39,779 nt of DNA, from positions 1-39,779 of the forward strand of contig JBBSDH010000009.1 in the NCBI GenBank assembly GCA_038249605.1, given 5' to 3'. Shown here piece by piece: positions 31,426 through 38,792 of this stretch; within the stretch, counting starts at the first letter, position 1, and each line of letters starts with the position of its first letter. The translations under genes and the position numbers were made by a program. The notes under the pieces are model-generated. The model was not told the origin of the DNA. It saw only the letters and a list, made by a program, of their open reading frames with translations, and searched no databases. Origin of the DNA: M3007 sp038249605 (lineage in GTDB: Bacteria; Bacteroidota; Bacteroidia; Chitinophagales; Saprospiraceae).

Positions 31426-33474
31426 ATGCGCGTTTATTCCAGTTTAGATACCCTGCCAGCATTCCACCAAACGGTGGTAACCATAGGCGCTTACGACGGA
31501 GTTCACCTCGGTCACCAACAGATCCTTGAACAAGTGATCGCGTTGGCGAGATCCTGCGAAGGTGAAAGCGTGGTGCTTACTTTTGAGCCCCATCCGCGCA
31601 CGGTGTTGTATCCCGACGACCCGGATTTTAAACTCATCACCACCAAAGACGAAAAAATTGCTCTGCTTGAAGCCTGTGGCATTGACCATGTCGTGCTGGT
31701 GCCATTCAACGAAGCTTTTTCAAAACAGTCTGCCCACGATTACGTCGAACAATTCCTGATACAGCGGTTCAATCCACGCTACATCGTGATCGGTTACGAC
31801 CACCGTTTTGGCAACAACCGGGAAGGCAACATGGATTTTTTGAAAAAATACGAAAAAGAAAACGGCTTCAATGTTGTGGAAATTCCAGCACAAGAAATCG
31901 ACGACATTGCCGTAAGTTCCTCCAAAATCCGCAAGGCACTTGATGCCGGCGATGTCAAACACGCCAAACGGCTCTTAGGCCATACCTACACCCTCAGTGG
32001 ACTGGTGGTTGAAGGAAACCGCATCGGCCGCAGTATCGGTTTCCCTACGGCAAACCTGCAGGTTCTTGAACGGTACAAACTCATTTTGCCAGATGGCATT
32101 TATGCAGCACGTATCACTCTTGAGGAAAAACGCTACGATGCCATGTTGTACATCGGCAGTCGGCCAAGCATCAGCGGCCCTGAAGAAAAGCGCATTGAAG
32201 TCAACCTGATCGATTTTGAAGGCGATCTTTACGGAGAAAAGCTGCGTGTTGAAGTGCTGGATTTCATCCGGGGCGACATGAAACTTGATTCTTTGGAAGC
32301 ACTTCAAAAACAAATTGAAAACGACAAAAAGGCCATTACCAAAGTGCTACACCAGCTCGACCAGGCAGCATTGGTTTCCAGGGTGGAAACAACCCCTCAG
32401 GAAAATGAAGTCTCCAACGAAGATGTGCCCACCGATGTTGATGTGGCGGTAGTCATCCTGAACTACAACACCCGTCGACACCTCGAAACTTACCTTCCTT
32501 CTGTCGTGGAGCATTCCCGCGGCGCGCGCATCATTGTGGCCGACAATGGTTCCCCCGACGATTCCCTTCCTTTTTTGCGACTGCACTACCCCGACATCGA
32601 TGTTTTGGATCTTCGTACCAATTACGGTTTCGCACAGGGTTACAACGAAGCGCTCAAACAAGTGAAAGCGGATGTATACGTTATCTTGAACTCCGATGTT
32701 GAAGTAGCGTCAGGATGGATGAAACCTATACTGGAGGCCATGAAGGCAGACCCCATGCTGGCCATTGCCCAACCCAAAATTTTGGCCTGGAGCCAAAAAG
32801 AACGTTTCGAATACGCAGGCGCTTCGGGCGGCTGGATCGACAGGCTGGGTTACCCTTTTTGTCGTGGTCGTATTTTCAGTCAGCTCGAAACCGACCATGG
32901 ACAATACGATACGCCACAGGATTGTTTTTGGGCAGCAGGCGCCGCTTTTTTCATCCGTGCCGAAATTTACCACCAATTCGGTGGTTTTGACGGCGATTAT
33001 TTTGCCCACAACGAAGAAATTGACCTGTGCTGGCGCATCAAACGAGCAGGTTACCAGGTGCGTTGTGTGCCCCAATCGGTGGTTTACCATCTGGGCGGCG
33101 GTACCCTGGAATACGAAAGTCCGCGTAAGGTTTTTCTAAATTTTCGCAACAGCATGTACACCCTGTTGAAAAACGAAAGCTGGTCCGTTCTGATCTGGTT
33201 GTTGCCGGCACGTTTGATACTCGATGCATTGGCAGGCGCTCGTTTTGTGGCGAAAGGTCAATTCCGTTCCATATTTTCCATCATTGAAGCCCACCTTTCT
33301 TTCTACCGTCATTTTTCCGAATTGCTGCGCAAACGCAAGGTAGTTGCCCAATGGGTTGAAAAATACCGCGTTGGGCCGGAAACTACCGAAGGCATGTACC
33401 GAGGCAGCATCGTATGGACGCACTATGCTCAACGCATCAAAACTTTCAATGCGTTGTTCCCTAAAAAAGCCTGA
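31426..33474 (+). CDS. ribF: Fused riboflavin kinase/FAD synthetase (RibF) and family 2 glycosyltransferase
   Basis: 682 residues in one open frame. Residues 1-310 are a complete bifunctional RibF: the FMN adenylyltransferase part has GAYDGVHLGH (21-30) and the kinase part has GNRIGRSIGFPTAN (197-210), GSRPSI and IEVNLIDFEGDLYGEKLRV. A linker (about 311-338) leads into a complete GT2 glycosyltransferase: VAVVILNYNTRRHLE (340 onward), DNGS (Asp373), NSDV (Asp424), a rhamnosyltransferase-like HNEEIDLCWR (Glu530-Asp533), and a hydrophobic C-terminal segment (LIWLLPARLILDALAGA). RibF makes FMN and FAD; the GT2 part would transfer a sugar to a cell-surface acceptor. No stop or frameshift lies between them, although in-frame GTG codons at 32425 and 32443 could be internal starts. 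Co-transcribed with the pseudouridine synthase gene (11-base gap). Confidence 0.9.
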   Translation: MRVYSSLDTLPAFHQTVVTIGAYDGVHLGHQQILEQVIALARSCEGESVVLTFEPHPRTVLYPDDPDFKLITTKDEKIALLEACGIDHVVLVPFNEAFSKQSAHDYVEQFLIQRFNPRYIVIGYDHRFGNNREGNMDFLKKYEKENGFNVVEIPAQEIDDIAVSSSKIRKALDAGDVKHAKRLLGHTYTLSGLVVEGNRIGRSIGFPTANLQVLERYKLILPDGIYAARITLEEKRYDAMLYIGSRPSISGPEEKRIEVNLIDFEGDLYGEKLRVEVLDFIRGDMKLDSLEALQKQIENDKKAITKVLHQLDQAALVSRVETTPQENEVSNEDVPTDVDVAVVILNYNTRRHLETYLPSVVEHSRGARIIVADNGSPDDSLPFLRLHYPDIDVLDLRTNYGFAQGYNEALKQVKADVYVILNSDVEVASGWMKPILEAMKADPMLAIAQPKILAWSQKERFEYAGASGGWIDRLGYPFCRGRIFSQLETDHGQYDTPQDCFWAAGAAFFIRAEIYHQFGGFDGDYFAHNEEIDLCWRIKRAGYQVRCVPQSVVYHLGGGTLEYESPRKVFLNFRNSMYTLLKNESWSVLIWLLPARLILDALAGARFVAKGQFRSIFSIIEAHLSFYRHFSELLRKRKVVAQWVEKYRVGPETTEGMYRGSIVWTHYAQRIKTFNALFPKKA

Positions 33475-33485
33475 AACAGAAAAAC

Positions 33486-34205
33486 ATGCTCTACGAACTG
33501 ATACACGAAGACAGTGAAGTACTGGTGGTTGGCAAACCGGCCGGATTGTTAACCATCCCCGACCGTTTCGGCAACACCGACAGTTTGCTCGACGCCCTGC
33601 GCAAGGATTTCGGCGATGTATGGGTGGTACACCGTCTCGATCGCGAAACAAGCGGTATCCTCTGTTTTGCTCGCAACGAAACGGCACACAGGAGCCTCTC
33701 TATGCAGTTTGAACACCACACGACCGATAAATTTTACCTCGCGCTTGTGGATGGCATCCTGCACCACGACGAAGGTGAGATCGACAAACCCATCGGCGAA
33801 CATCCCACCATTCCGGGCAAAATGGTGGTGGCTTCCTGGGGTAAGCCATCCCTGACGTTTTACCGTGTTCATGAACGTTTCAAGCATTTCACCCTCTTGG
33901 AAACCCAGTTGAAAACCGGACGTACCCACCAGATACGTGTGCATTTTCAAAGCATCGGATACCCCTTGGCAGTGGATGCTTTGTACGGCCGCCGGAAAGG
34001 GTTTTTCTTGTCTGAAATCAAAGGAAAAAAATACAAATCAGGGAAATACAGCGGTGATGAACGCCCCTTGATGAGCCGTACCAGTTTGCATGCTTTCCGT
34101 TTGCGTTTCGACCACCCTGCCAATGGCGAACGCCTCGAATTTGAGGCGCCCTTACCCAAAGATTTTAACGCGGTTTTAAACCAGCTTCGCAAACTGGAAA
34201 GTTAG
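33486..34205 (+). CDS. RluA-family RNA pseudouridine synthase
   Basis: 239 residues. It isomerises uridine to pseudouridine in rRNA or tRNA. The catalytic motif HRLDRETSG (catalytic Asp) and the later LKTGRTHQIRVHFQSIGYPLAVDALYG are typical of RluA-type enzymes. No N-terminal S4 domain is present, as in RluA and TruC rather than RluC or RluD. The precise RNA target cannot be told. It starts 11 bases after the ribF-glycosyltransferase fusion and is probably in the same transcript. Confidence 0.92.
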   Translation: MLYELIHEDSEVLVVGKPAGLLTIPDRFGNTDSLLDALRKDFGDVWVVHRLDRETSGILCFARNETAHRSLSMQFEHHTTDKFYLALVDGILHHDEGEIDKPIGEHPTIPGKMVVASWGKPSLTFYRVHERFKHFTLLETQLKTGRTHQIRVHFQSIGYPLAVDALYGRRKGFFLSEIKGKKYKSGKYSGDERPLMSRTSLHAFRLRFDHPANGERLEFEAPLPKDFNAVLNQLRKLES

Positions 34206-34303
34206 GCTTCAAAATGCTGCATCCAAAATATTCTGCGGGTCCCCCACATCCATAACTACCGTAAAGGTTGGGTTTGTGTAAAAAAAACTACGATCAGACG
34301 TTG

Positions 34304-34311
34304 TATCTTTG
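34304..34311 (+). promoter_or_regulatory. -7 element for ffh
   Basis: TATCTTTG, 48 bases before the ffh ATG. A TTTG is found 27 bases further upstream, longer than usual spacing. Confidence 0.5.
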
Positions 34312-34359
34312 CACTGCTTTTTACCATTCCAAACAAATTAAGAGCACAAAGCAGTACCC

Positions 34360-35685
34360 ATGTTCGAAAGTTTAAGCGATAAACTCGACGCCGCGTTTAA
34401 AGTCATCAGTGGCAGCAACAAAATCACCGAGCTCAATGTAGCCGAAAGTATAAAGGAAATCCGTCGTGCCCTCGTTGGCGCTGACGTGAACTATAAAATT
34501 GCCAAAGAATTCACCGACAAGGTGAAAGTCAAGGCACTTGGTTCAGAAAACGTTTTGAAAAACGTGAATCCTGGCCAATTGATGGTAAAAATCGTTATGG
34601 ATGAGCTCACCGAGCTCATGGGTGGCCAAAGCTCCGGCATCAACGTAAAAGGCAATCCTGCCGTTGTGCTCATCGCAGGCCTTCAGGGCAGCGGTAAAAC
34701 CACTTTTTCGGGCAAACTTGCCAAATACCTGAAAGAGCAGCGCAAAATGTCGCCCCTGCTTGTCGCTTGCGACGTTTACCGTCCGGCAGCCGCCGACCAG
34801 CTTACCGTGCTCGGTGAAAGCATCAAGGTGCCTGTGTACAAGGAGCCCGACAACAAAAATCCGCTCGACATTGCGCAAAACGCCATTAAACACGCCAAAG
34901 CGCACAATTTCAACGTAATCATCGTGGATACTGCCGGCCGTTTGGCTGTGGATGAAGTGATGATGGACGAGGTTGAAAACCTGAAAAACACGCTCAATCC
35001 TACGGAAACGTTGTTCGTTGTGGATTCGATGACCGGTCAAGATGCCGTCAACACCGCCCAGGCGTTCAATACCCGCATCAACTTTGATGGTGTGGTGCTT
35101 ACCAAACTCGATGGCGATACCCGTGGTGGCGCCGCCCTGTCCATCCGCTACATCGTAGGCAAACCCATCAAGTTTGTATCCATGGGTGAAAAACTCGACG
35201 CGCTCGATGTTTTTTACCCCGAACGTATGGCCCAGCGCATCCTGGGTATGGGCGACATCGTGTCGCTTGTGGAAAAAGCCCAAATGGACTTCGATGAAGT
35301 GGAGGCCAAAAAAATGGAGCGTAAAATCAAACAAAACAAGTTTGATTTCAACGACTTCCTGGCGCAGATGCAGCAAATCAAAAAAATGGGCGACCTGAAA
35401 AGTCTGCTCGGCATGATCCCAGGCATGGGCAAAGCGTTGAAAGACGTCAACATCGACGACAAAGCGTTGGTTCGTGTAGAAGCCATCATTCAGAGCATGA
35501 CGCCCAAAGAGCGCGGCAACCCAGATCTCATCAGCCTAAGTCGCAAAAAGCGCATCTCTCGGGGTTGCGGACAAACCCTCGACCAGATCAATGCCTTCAT
35601 CAAAAATTTCAACGACATGCGCAAAATGATGCACCAAATGGCGAACTCGCCCATGGGCAAAATGGGTGGCATGCCGAAAAGGTAA
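34360..35685 (+). CDS. ffh: Signal recognition particle protein Ffh (SRP54)
   Basis: GTPase of the signal recognition particle; binds signal sequences of nascent membrane proteins together with 4.5S RNA. 441 residues. N domain (about 1-95), G domain with P-loop GLQGSGKTTFSGKLA, DVYRPAAADQL, DTAGRL, and TKLDGDTRGGAALS, and a Met-rich M domain (GMGDIVSLVEKAQ, LGMIPGMGKA, SMTPKERGNPDLIS, SRKKRISRGCG for RNA binding). The C-terminal tail is rich in methionine (MRKMMHQMANSPMGKMGGM). It converges on the E1 dehydrogenase gene with only 14 bases between them. Confidence 0.97.
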   Translation: MFESLSDKLDAAFKVISGSNKITELNVAESIKEIRRALVGADVNYKIAKEFTDKVKVKALGSENVLKNVNPGQLMVKIVMDELTELMGGQSSGINVKGNPAVVLIAGLQGSGKTTFSGKLAKYLKEQRKMSPLLVACDVYRPAAADQLTVLGESIKVPVYKEPDNKNPLDIAQNAIKHAKAHNFNVIIVDTAGRLAVDEVMMDEVENLKNTLNPTETLFVVDSMTGQDAVNTAQAFNTRINFDGVVLTKLDGDTRGGAALSIRYIVGKPIKFVSMGEKLDALDVFYPERMAQRILGMGDIVSLVEKAQMDFDEVEAKKMERKIKQNKFDFNDFLAQMQQIKKMGDLKSLLGMIPGMGKALKDVNIDDKALVRVEAIIQSMTPKERGNPDLISLSRKKRISRGCGQTLDQINAFIKNFNDMRKMMHQMANSPMGKMGGMPKR

Positions 35686-35699
35686 AACCCCACACTTTT

Positions 35700-37787
35700 T
35701 TAATAAGCCAACAAGCTCGCCAGCGCCGCTTCTACTTTTTCAATGGAAGGTATCATTTCCTGTTCCAGGATGCTGTTGAGCGGTACAGCCGGCATGTTGA
35801 CGGCGCCAAGTGTGCGCACGGGTGCATCCAGACTTTGAAAACAAAATTCACTGATGCGGCCTGCCAAACTTTGGGCAAACGTATTGTTTACAGGTTCTTC
35901 GGTAACAACCAACACTTTACCGTGGCGTCGCGCGGCATCGTACATGGCCTGTTCGTCCAACGGGCACAGGGTGCGCAGGTCGATGACCTCCACTTGTCCG
36001 GGATGTTTTTCAGCAGCGTTGCATGCCCAATAAACACCCATGCCATAGGTAATGACGGCCAGTGATTCTCCCTTTTCCACTTTTCCCGGATCGGCTTCCA
36101 AGGCCACGCGGGCTTTGCCAAATGGTACGATGTAATTTTCATCGGGTTCGATGCTTCGGGCGCCTTCGGTGCCGCGCACTTTCGACCAGTACAGTCCTTT
36201 GTGTTCAAAAATGACCACCGGATTCGGATCGTAATACGCAGCTTTCAGCAGACCTTTCAGATCAGCCCCTGTGCTTGGATAAGCAATTTTGATACCCCTG
36301 ATGTTGGTCACCACACTTTCCACGCTGCTGCTGTGGTAGGGGCCGCCACTTCCGTATGCGCCGATGGGTACGCGAAGGATGCACGTTACAGGCCATTTGC
36401 CATTGGTGAGGTAACACGAGCGACTTACTTCGGTAAACAACTGGTTGAGGCCCGGCCAGATGTAATCCGCAAACTGCACCTCTACAATGGGTTTGAGGCC
36501 CACGGCGCTCATGCCTACGGTGCTTCCAACAATAAATGCTTCCTGAATGGGTGTGTTGAACACCCTGTTGTCGCCGAATTTTTCAGCCAGCGTAGCCGCT
36601 TCACGGAATACACCGCCAAGACGGCGGCCTACATCCTGACCGTACAACAAACATTCTGGATGTTTGCGCATAAGTTCTTCAATGGCATACAAAGCACAGT
36701 CCACCATCACTTTGGCCTCACGGCCCGCAGGTGTACGAACACCAAGTTCTTCCGTAACCGGGGTCGGCGCAAAATCGTGGGTGTACAAATCTTCCGGTCG
36801 GGGATCTTCTGCATTTTTTGCAACTTCAAAATCGGCTGCGACAAGTTCTATGCTCGAAGCTTCGAGTGCAGCCAGCGTATTTTCCTGAAATCCCTGATCG
36901 CGTAAAACACGTCGAAGTTTTGGATACGGGTCGCGTTGCTGGTGCTCTTCCAAGTCGTCGCGGTACCATTCTTTGCGCACGCCCGAAGTGTGGTGGTTGA
37001 GCAACGGTACGCGGGCATGAAGCAGGAACGGACGCTGTTCTGTGCGGATGGTATTTAAAACACGCTCAACGGTAGACCAGCAGGTTTCAAAATCGGTGCC
37101 GTCGATGCTCAACGCTTCCAATCCCGGAAAGCCCTGGGCATATTCCGCGGCATTGGCTACACGGGTTTCGGCGGCATTGGCTGAAATGTCCCAGCCATTG
37201 TCCTGCACCAGGTAAAGGATGGGAAGTTTTTTCAAAACAGCCATTTGGAATGCTTCGGCGATTTCACCTTCGGTTACCGAAGCGTCGCCCATAGAGCACA
37301 CCACCAACGGAGCATTTTTCTTTTCTGCATTGTTGAACAGGCCCTGTTCCTTTTTATACCAAAAACCCATGGCGGCGCCCGTAGCCGGTATGGCCTGCAT
37401 GCCTGTTGCGCTGCTTTGGTGCGGGATTTTTGGAAACTTGTCGTCACGAAGCGAGGGGTGGCAATAGTAAGAACGGCCGCCGGAAAACGGGTCATCGCGC
37501 TTGGCCAAGAGTTGCAACATCATGTAGTAAGGCCGCAAACCCATGCCGAGCAGCATGCTGTCGTCGCGATAGTACGGAAAAGCGTAATCCTGGGGTAAAA
37601 GCTGCATGCCCACAGCCAATTGTATGGCTTCGTGGCCACGAGAAGTAGCATGTACGTATTTGGAAACAAACTTAAAATTGGCTTCGTACAAATCCGTCAT
37701 GGCTTTGGCTGTAGCCATGAAACGGAAAGCTTTTTCAAGAATACTTTTTGAAACTATAGACACTGGTGCAACGGATATTTCCTTCAT
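35700..37787 (-). CDS. Fused alpha/beta E1 component of a 2-oxoacid dehydrogenase (probably branched-chain)
   Basis: 695 residues. The N-terminal half is the E1 alpha part with the thiamine diphosphate motif GDASVTEGEIAEAF...QDNGWDIS; the C-terminal half (from about residue 350) is the transketolase-like E1 beta part (LLYGQDVGRRLGGVFREAATLAEKFG, RVFNTPIQEAFIVGSTVGMSAVGLKPIVEVQFADYIWPGLNQ). This single-chain form is common in Bacteroidota and is annotated as 2-oxoisovalerate or pyruvate dehydrogenase E1; substrate is not certain. No E2 or E3 gene is in the window. The ATG at 37787 is chosen: the longer frame to 37967 runs through a heptad repeat and into the NTF2-like gene and encodes repeat-derived peptides such as NFKLQTS. 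Confidence 0.93.
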   Translation of the reverse strand: MKEISVAPVSIVSKSILEKAFRFMATAKAMTDLYEANFKFVSKYVHATSRGHEAIQLAVGMQLLPQDYAFPYYRDDSMLLGMGLRPYYMMLQLLAKRDDPFSGGRSYYCHPSLRDDKFPKIPHQSSATGMQAIPATGAAMGFWYKKEQGLFNNAEKKNAPLVVCSMGDASVTEGEIAEAFQMAVLKKLPILYLVQDNGWDISANAAETRVANAAEYAQGFPGLEALSIDGTDFETCWSTVERVLNTIRTEQRPFLLHARVPLLNHHTSGVRKEWYRDDLEEHQQRDPYPKLRRVLRDQGFQENTLAALEASSIELVAADFEVAKNAEDPRPEDLYTHDFAPTPVTEELGVRTPAGREAKVMVDCALYAIEELMRKHPECLLYGQDVGRRLGGVFREAATLAEKFGDNRVFNTPIQEAFIVGSTVGMSAVGLKPIVEVQFADYIWPGLNQLFTEVSRSCYLTNGKWPVTCILRVPIGAYGSGGPYHSSSVESVVTNIRGIKIAYPSTGADLKGLLKAAYYDPNPVVIFEHKGLYWSKVRGTEGARSIEPDENYIVPFGKARVALEADPGKVEKGESLAVITYGMGVYWACNAAEKHPGQVEVIDLRTLCPLDEQAMYDAARRHGKVLVVTEEPVNNTFAQSLAGRISEFCFQSLDAPVRTLGAVNMPAVPLNSILEQEMIPSIEKVEAALASLLAY

Positions 37788-37808
37788 GGTGGTGGTGGGC
37801 ACGGGCAA

Positions 37809-37864
37809 AAGTTCAAAGTTTAAAGTTTGAAGTTTGAAGTTTGAAGTTTGAAGTTTAAAGTTTA
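37809..37864. repeat. Tandem heptad repeat (AAGTTTG-type), eight units
   Basis: Eight head-to-tail 7-base units: AAGTTCA, AAGTTTA, four AAGTTTG, then two AAGTTTA. It lies 22 bases upstream of the E1 start codon, in its promoter/5' region. Related sequence (GTTCGAACTTCGGACTTT) is at 37892-37909, and the same heptad type occurs at 12691-12749. Copy number of such repeats can change by slippage. Confidence 0.95.
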
Positions 37865-37942
37865 AAAGGGATATGGTCGCAGGTTGAGTGAGTTCGAACT
37901 TCGGACTTTCATACCGCAAAGGTAAACCGAGAAGCTGGAATC

Positions 37943-38368
37943 TCATTTGATTTTGGTGCTTTGCCAATTCAATAAAATCCAGCGACCACGTTGTTTTTTG
38001 TACAGTGCGGAATAATGCAACACAATGTCGAATGGGTTTCCGTTCACGATGCCGCGCACGTTCAGTTCTCCGAAGGTGTAGGCTATTTTATGAAATTTTC
38101 GAAGGGCTGGCTGACCGACAGGTTCCATTTCGAGGTAGGTAATGGCGCCTGAACCTACGGCTTTCAGGTGCTCAGTCTTGGTCTCTTTGTGTCCATTGGA
38201 GTGGATGTACAAGAGGTCATCCCCGAGCATTATCGACAGACCGGAGGTGTCTTTGGCAACCATACGCTGGAAACGAATCTGTTCATTTTCCAATACATTT
38301 TTACTTTGTGCCTGGGTGCTTATAGAGGTGAAAAGGTGTAGCAAAACTATCGGCATTAGGTTTTTCAT
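37943..38368 (-). CDS. NTF2-like (DUF4440/SnoaL-like) exported protein
   Basis: 141 residues with a signal peptide (KNLMPIVLLHLFTSISTQAQ). The mature part is a single NTF2-like cone fold of the DUF4440 kind: helix NVLENEQIRFQRMVAKDTSGLSIML, GDDLLYIHSNGHKETKTEHLKAVG, and the C-terminal strand pair HYSALYKKQRGRWILLNWQSTKIK. Enzyme or binding function is unknown. A TTCCTTTG element (38397-38404, minus strand) could be its -7 site (one mismatch). It points the same way as the E1 gene, 155 bases upstream of it. Confidence 0.85.
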   Translation of the reverse strand: MKNLMPIVLLHLFTSISTQAQSKNVLENEQIRFQRMVAKDTSGLSIMLGDDLLYIHSNGHKETKTEHLKAVGSGAITYLEMEPVGQPALRKFHKIAYTFGELNVRGIVNGNPFDIVLHYSALYKKQRGRWILLNWQSTKIK

Positions 38369-38494
38369 GGTCTATTCAATTTTCGACAAAGGAAATAAGG
38401 ATTTTTTTTGAAAAAAAATTTTTTACAAACAACTCACAATCAATGTGTTTAAATTGCATAAACGTTGCTTAATAAAAAATTAACAACGGAACGC

Positions 38495-38527
38495 TTGCTG
38501 TTATGGTACAACAGTACACTATCTTTG
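38495..38527 (+). promoter_or_regulatory. Promoter of the O-acetylhomoserine sulfhydrylase leader transcript
   Basis: TTG (38495-38497), a 22-base spacer and TATCTTTG (38520-38527). It places the start of transcription near 38531-38535 and so a leader of about 260 bases before the coding region. The stretch from 38369 to 38490 before it is AT-rich and shows nothing else recognisable. Confidence 0.7.
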
Positions 38528-38588
38528 CACTGTGATTTTTAACAACCCGACATCGATTTCCAATTCTGACCACTTCAACACTTGTTGT

Positions 38589-38651
38589 ATGATGTGTATG
38601 ATGATGATGCGCCACCACGACGGTAGCCAGCAGGGAAATCGCATGACATGA
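38589..38651 (+). CDS. Met/Cys-rich leader peptide, candidate attenuator of sulfur amino acid synthesis
   Basis: Short frame of 20 codons from ATG 38589: MMCMMMMRHHDGSQQGNRMT, seven Met and one Cys. The same frame is open further upstream, where two Cys codons precede the ATG, so nine codons in a row are Cys or Met (CCMMCMMMM). This suggests that translation may begin earlier; the only usual start upstream in frame is GTG 38532, which would give 39 residues and begin almost at the predicted transcription start. The frame ends with TGA 26 bases before a 19-bp hairpin and 141 bases before O-acetylhomoserine sulfhydrylase, a methionine/cysteine pathway gene. Ribosome stalling here when Met-tRNA or Cys-tRNA is low could control the hairpin. 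The mechanism is inference. Confidence 0.7.
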   Translation: MMCMMMMRHHDGSQQGNRMT

Positions 38652-38677
38652 CCACAGCAACACAACCATGTTATCAT

Positions 38678-38723
38678 AAGCGAAGAGACCTTCCGGCAAC
38701 TGCCCGGAAGGTCTCTTCGCTTT
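38678..38723 (+). terminator. Candidate attenuator hairpin in the sulfhydrylase leader
   Basis: Perfect 19-bp stem (38678-38696 with 38704-38722) and a 7-base loop (CAACTGC). The GC-rich tip GACCTTCCGG/CCGGAAGGTC is followed by the T-rich TCTTCGCTTT, as in intrinsic terminators, though the T run is short and broken. It sits between the Met/Cys leader peptide and the sulfhydrylase start. Confidence 0.75.
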
Positions 38724-38792
38724 GAGGGCCGACCGGAAGCCACCGGAGGTCTTCAAAAATCTTCATCATTCAACTTCCAACACATTTACCAC

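Noticed and set aside
32425..32445. Split of the RibF-glycosyltransferase frame into two genes
   Set aside because: No stop codon or ATG is present at the junction; only GTG codons exist, so a single fused gene is the simpler reading, though not proven.
34543..35376. Minus-strand frame of 277 codons inside ffh
   Set aside because: Antisense shadow caused by codon bias of ffh; His-rich, no family resemblance.
37809..37864. Short tandem units considered as a CRISPR array
   Set aside because: Units are 7 bases with no spacers and there are no cas genes.
37788..37967. N-terminal extension of the E1 dehydrogenase frame with repeated NFKLQT peptides
   Set aside because: It is translation of the intergenic heptad repeat and overlaps the NTF2-like gene; the family N-terminus begins at the ATG at 37787.
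38528..38792. SAM riboswitch upstream of O-acetylhomoserine sulfhydrylase
   Set aside because: I could not recognise the conserved core of SAM-I or SAM-II types; the Met/Cys frame and simple hairpin explain the leader better. A covariance-model search would settle this.
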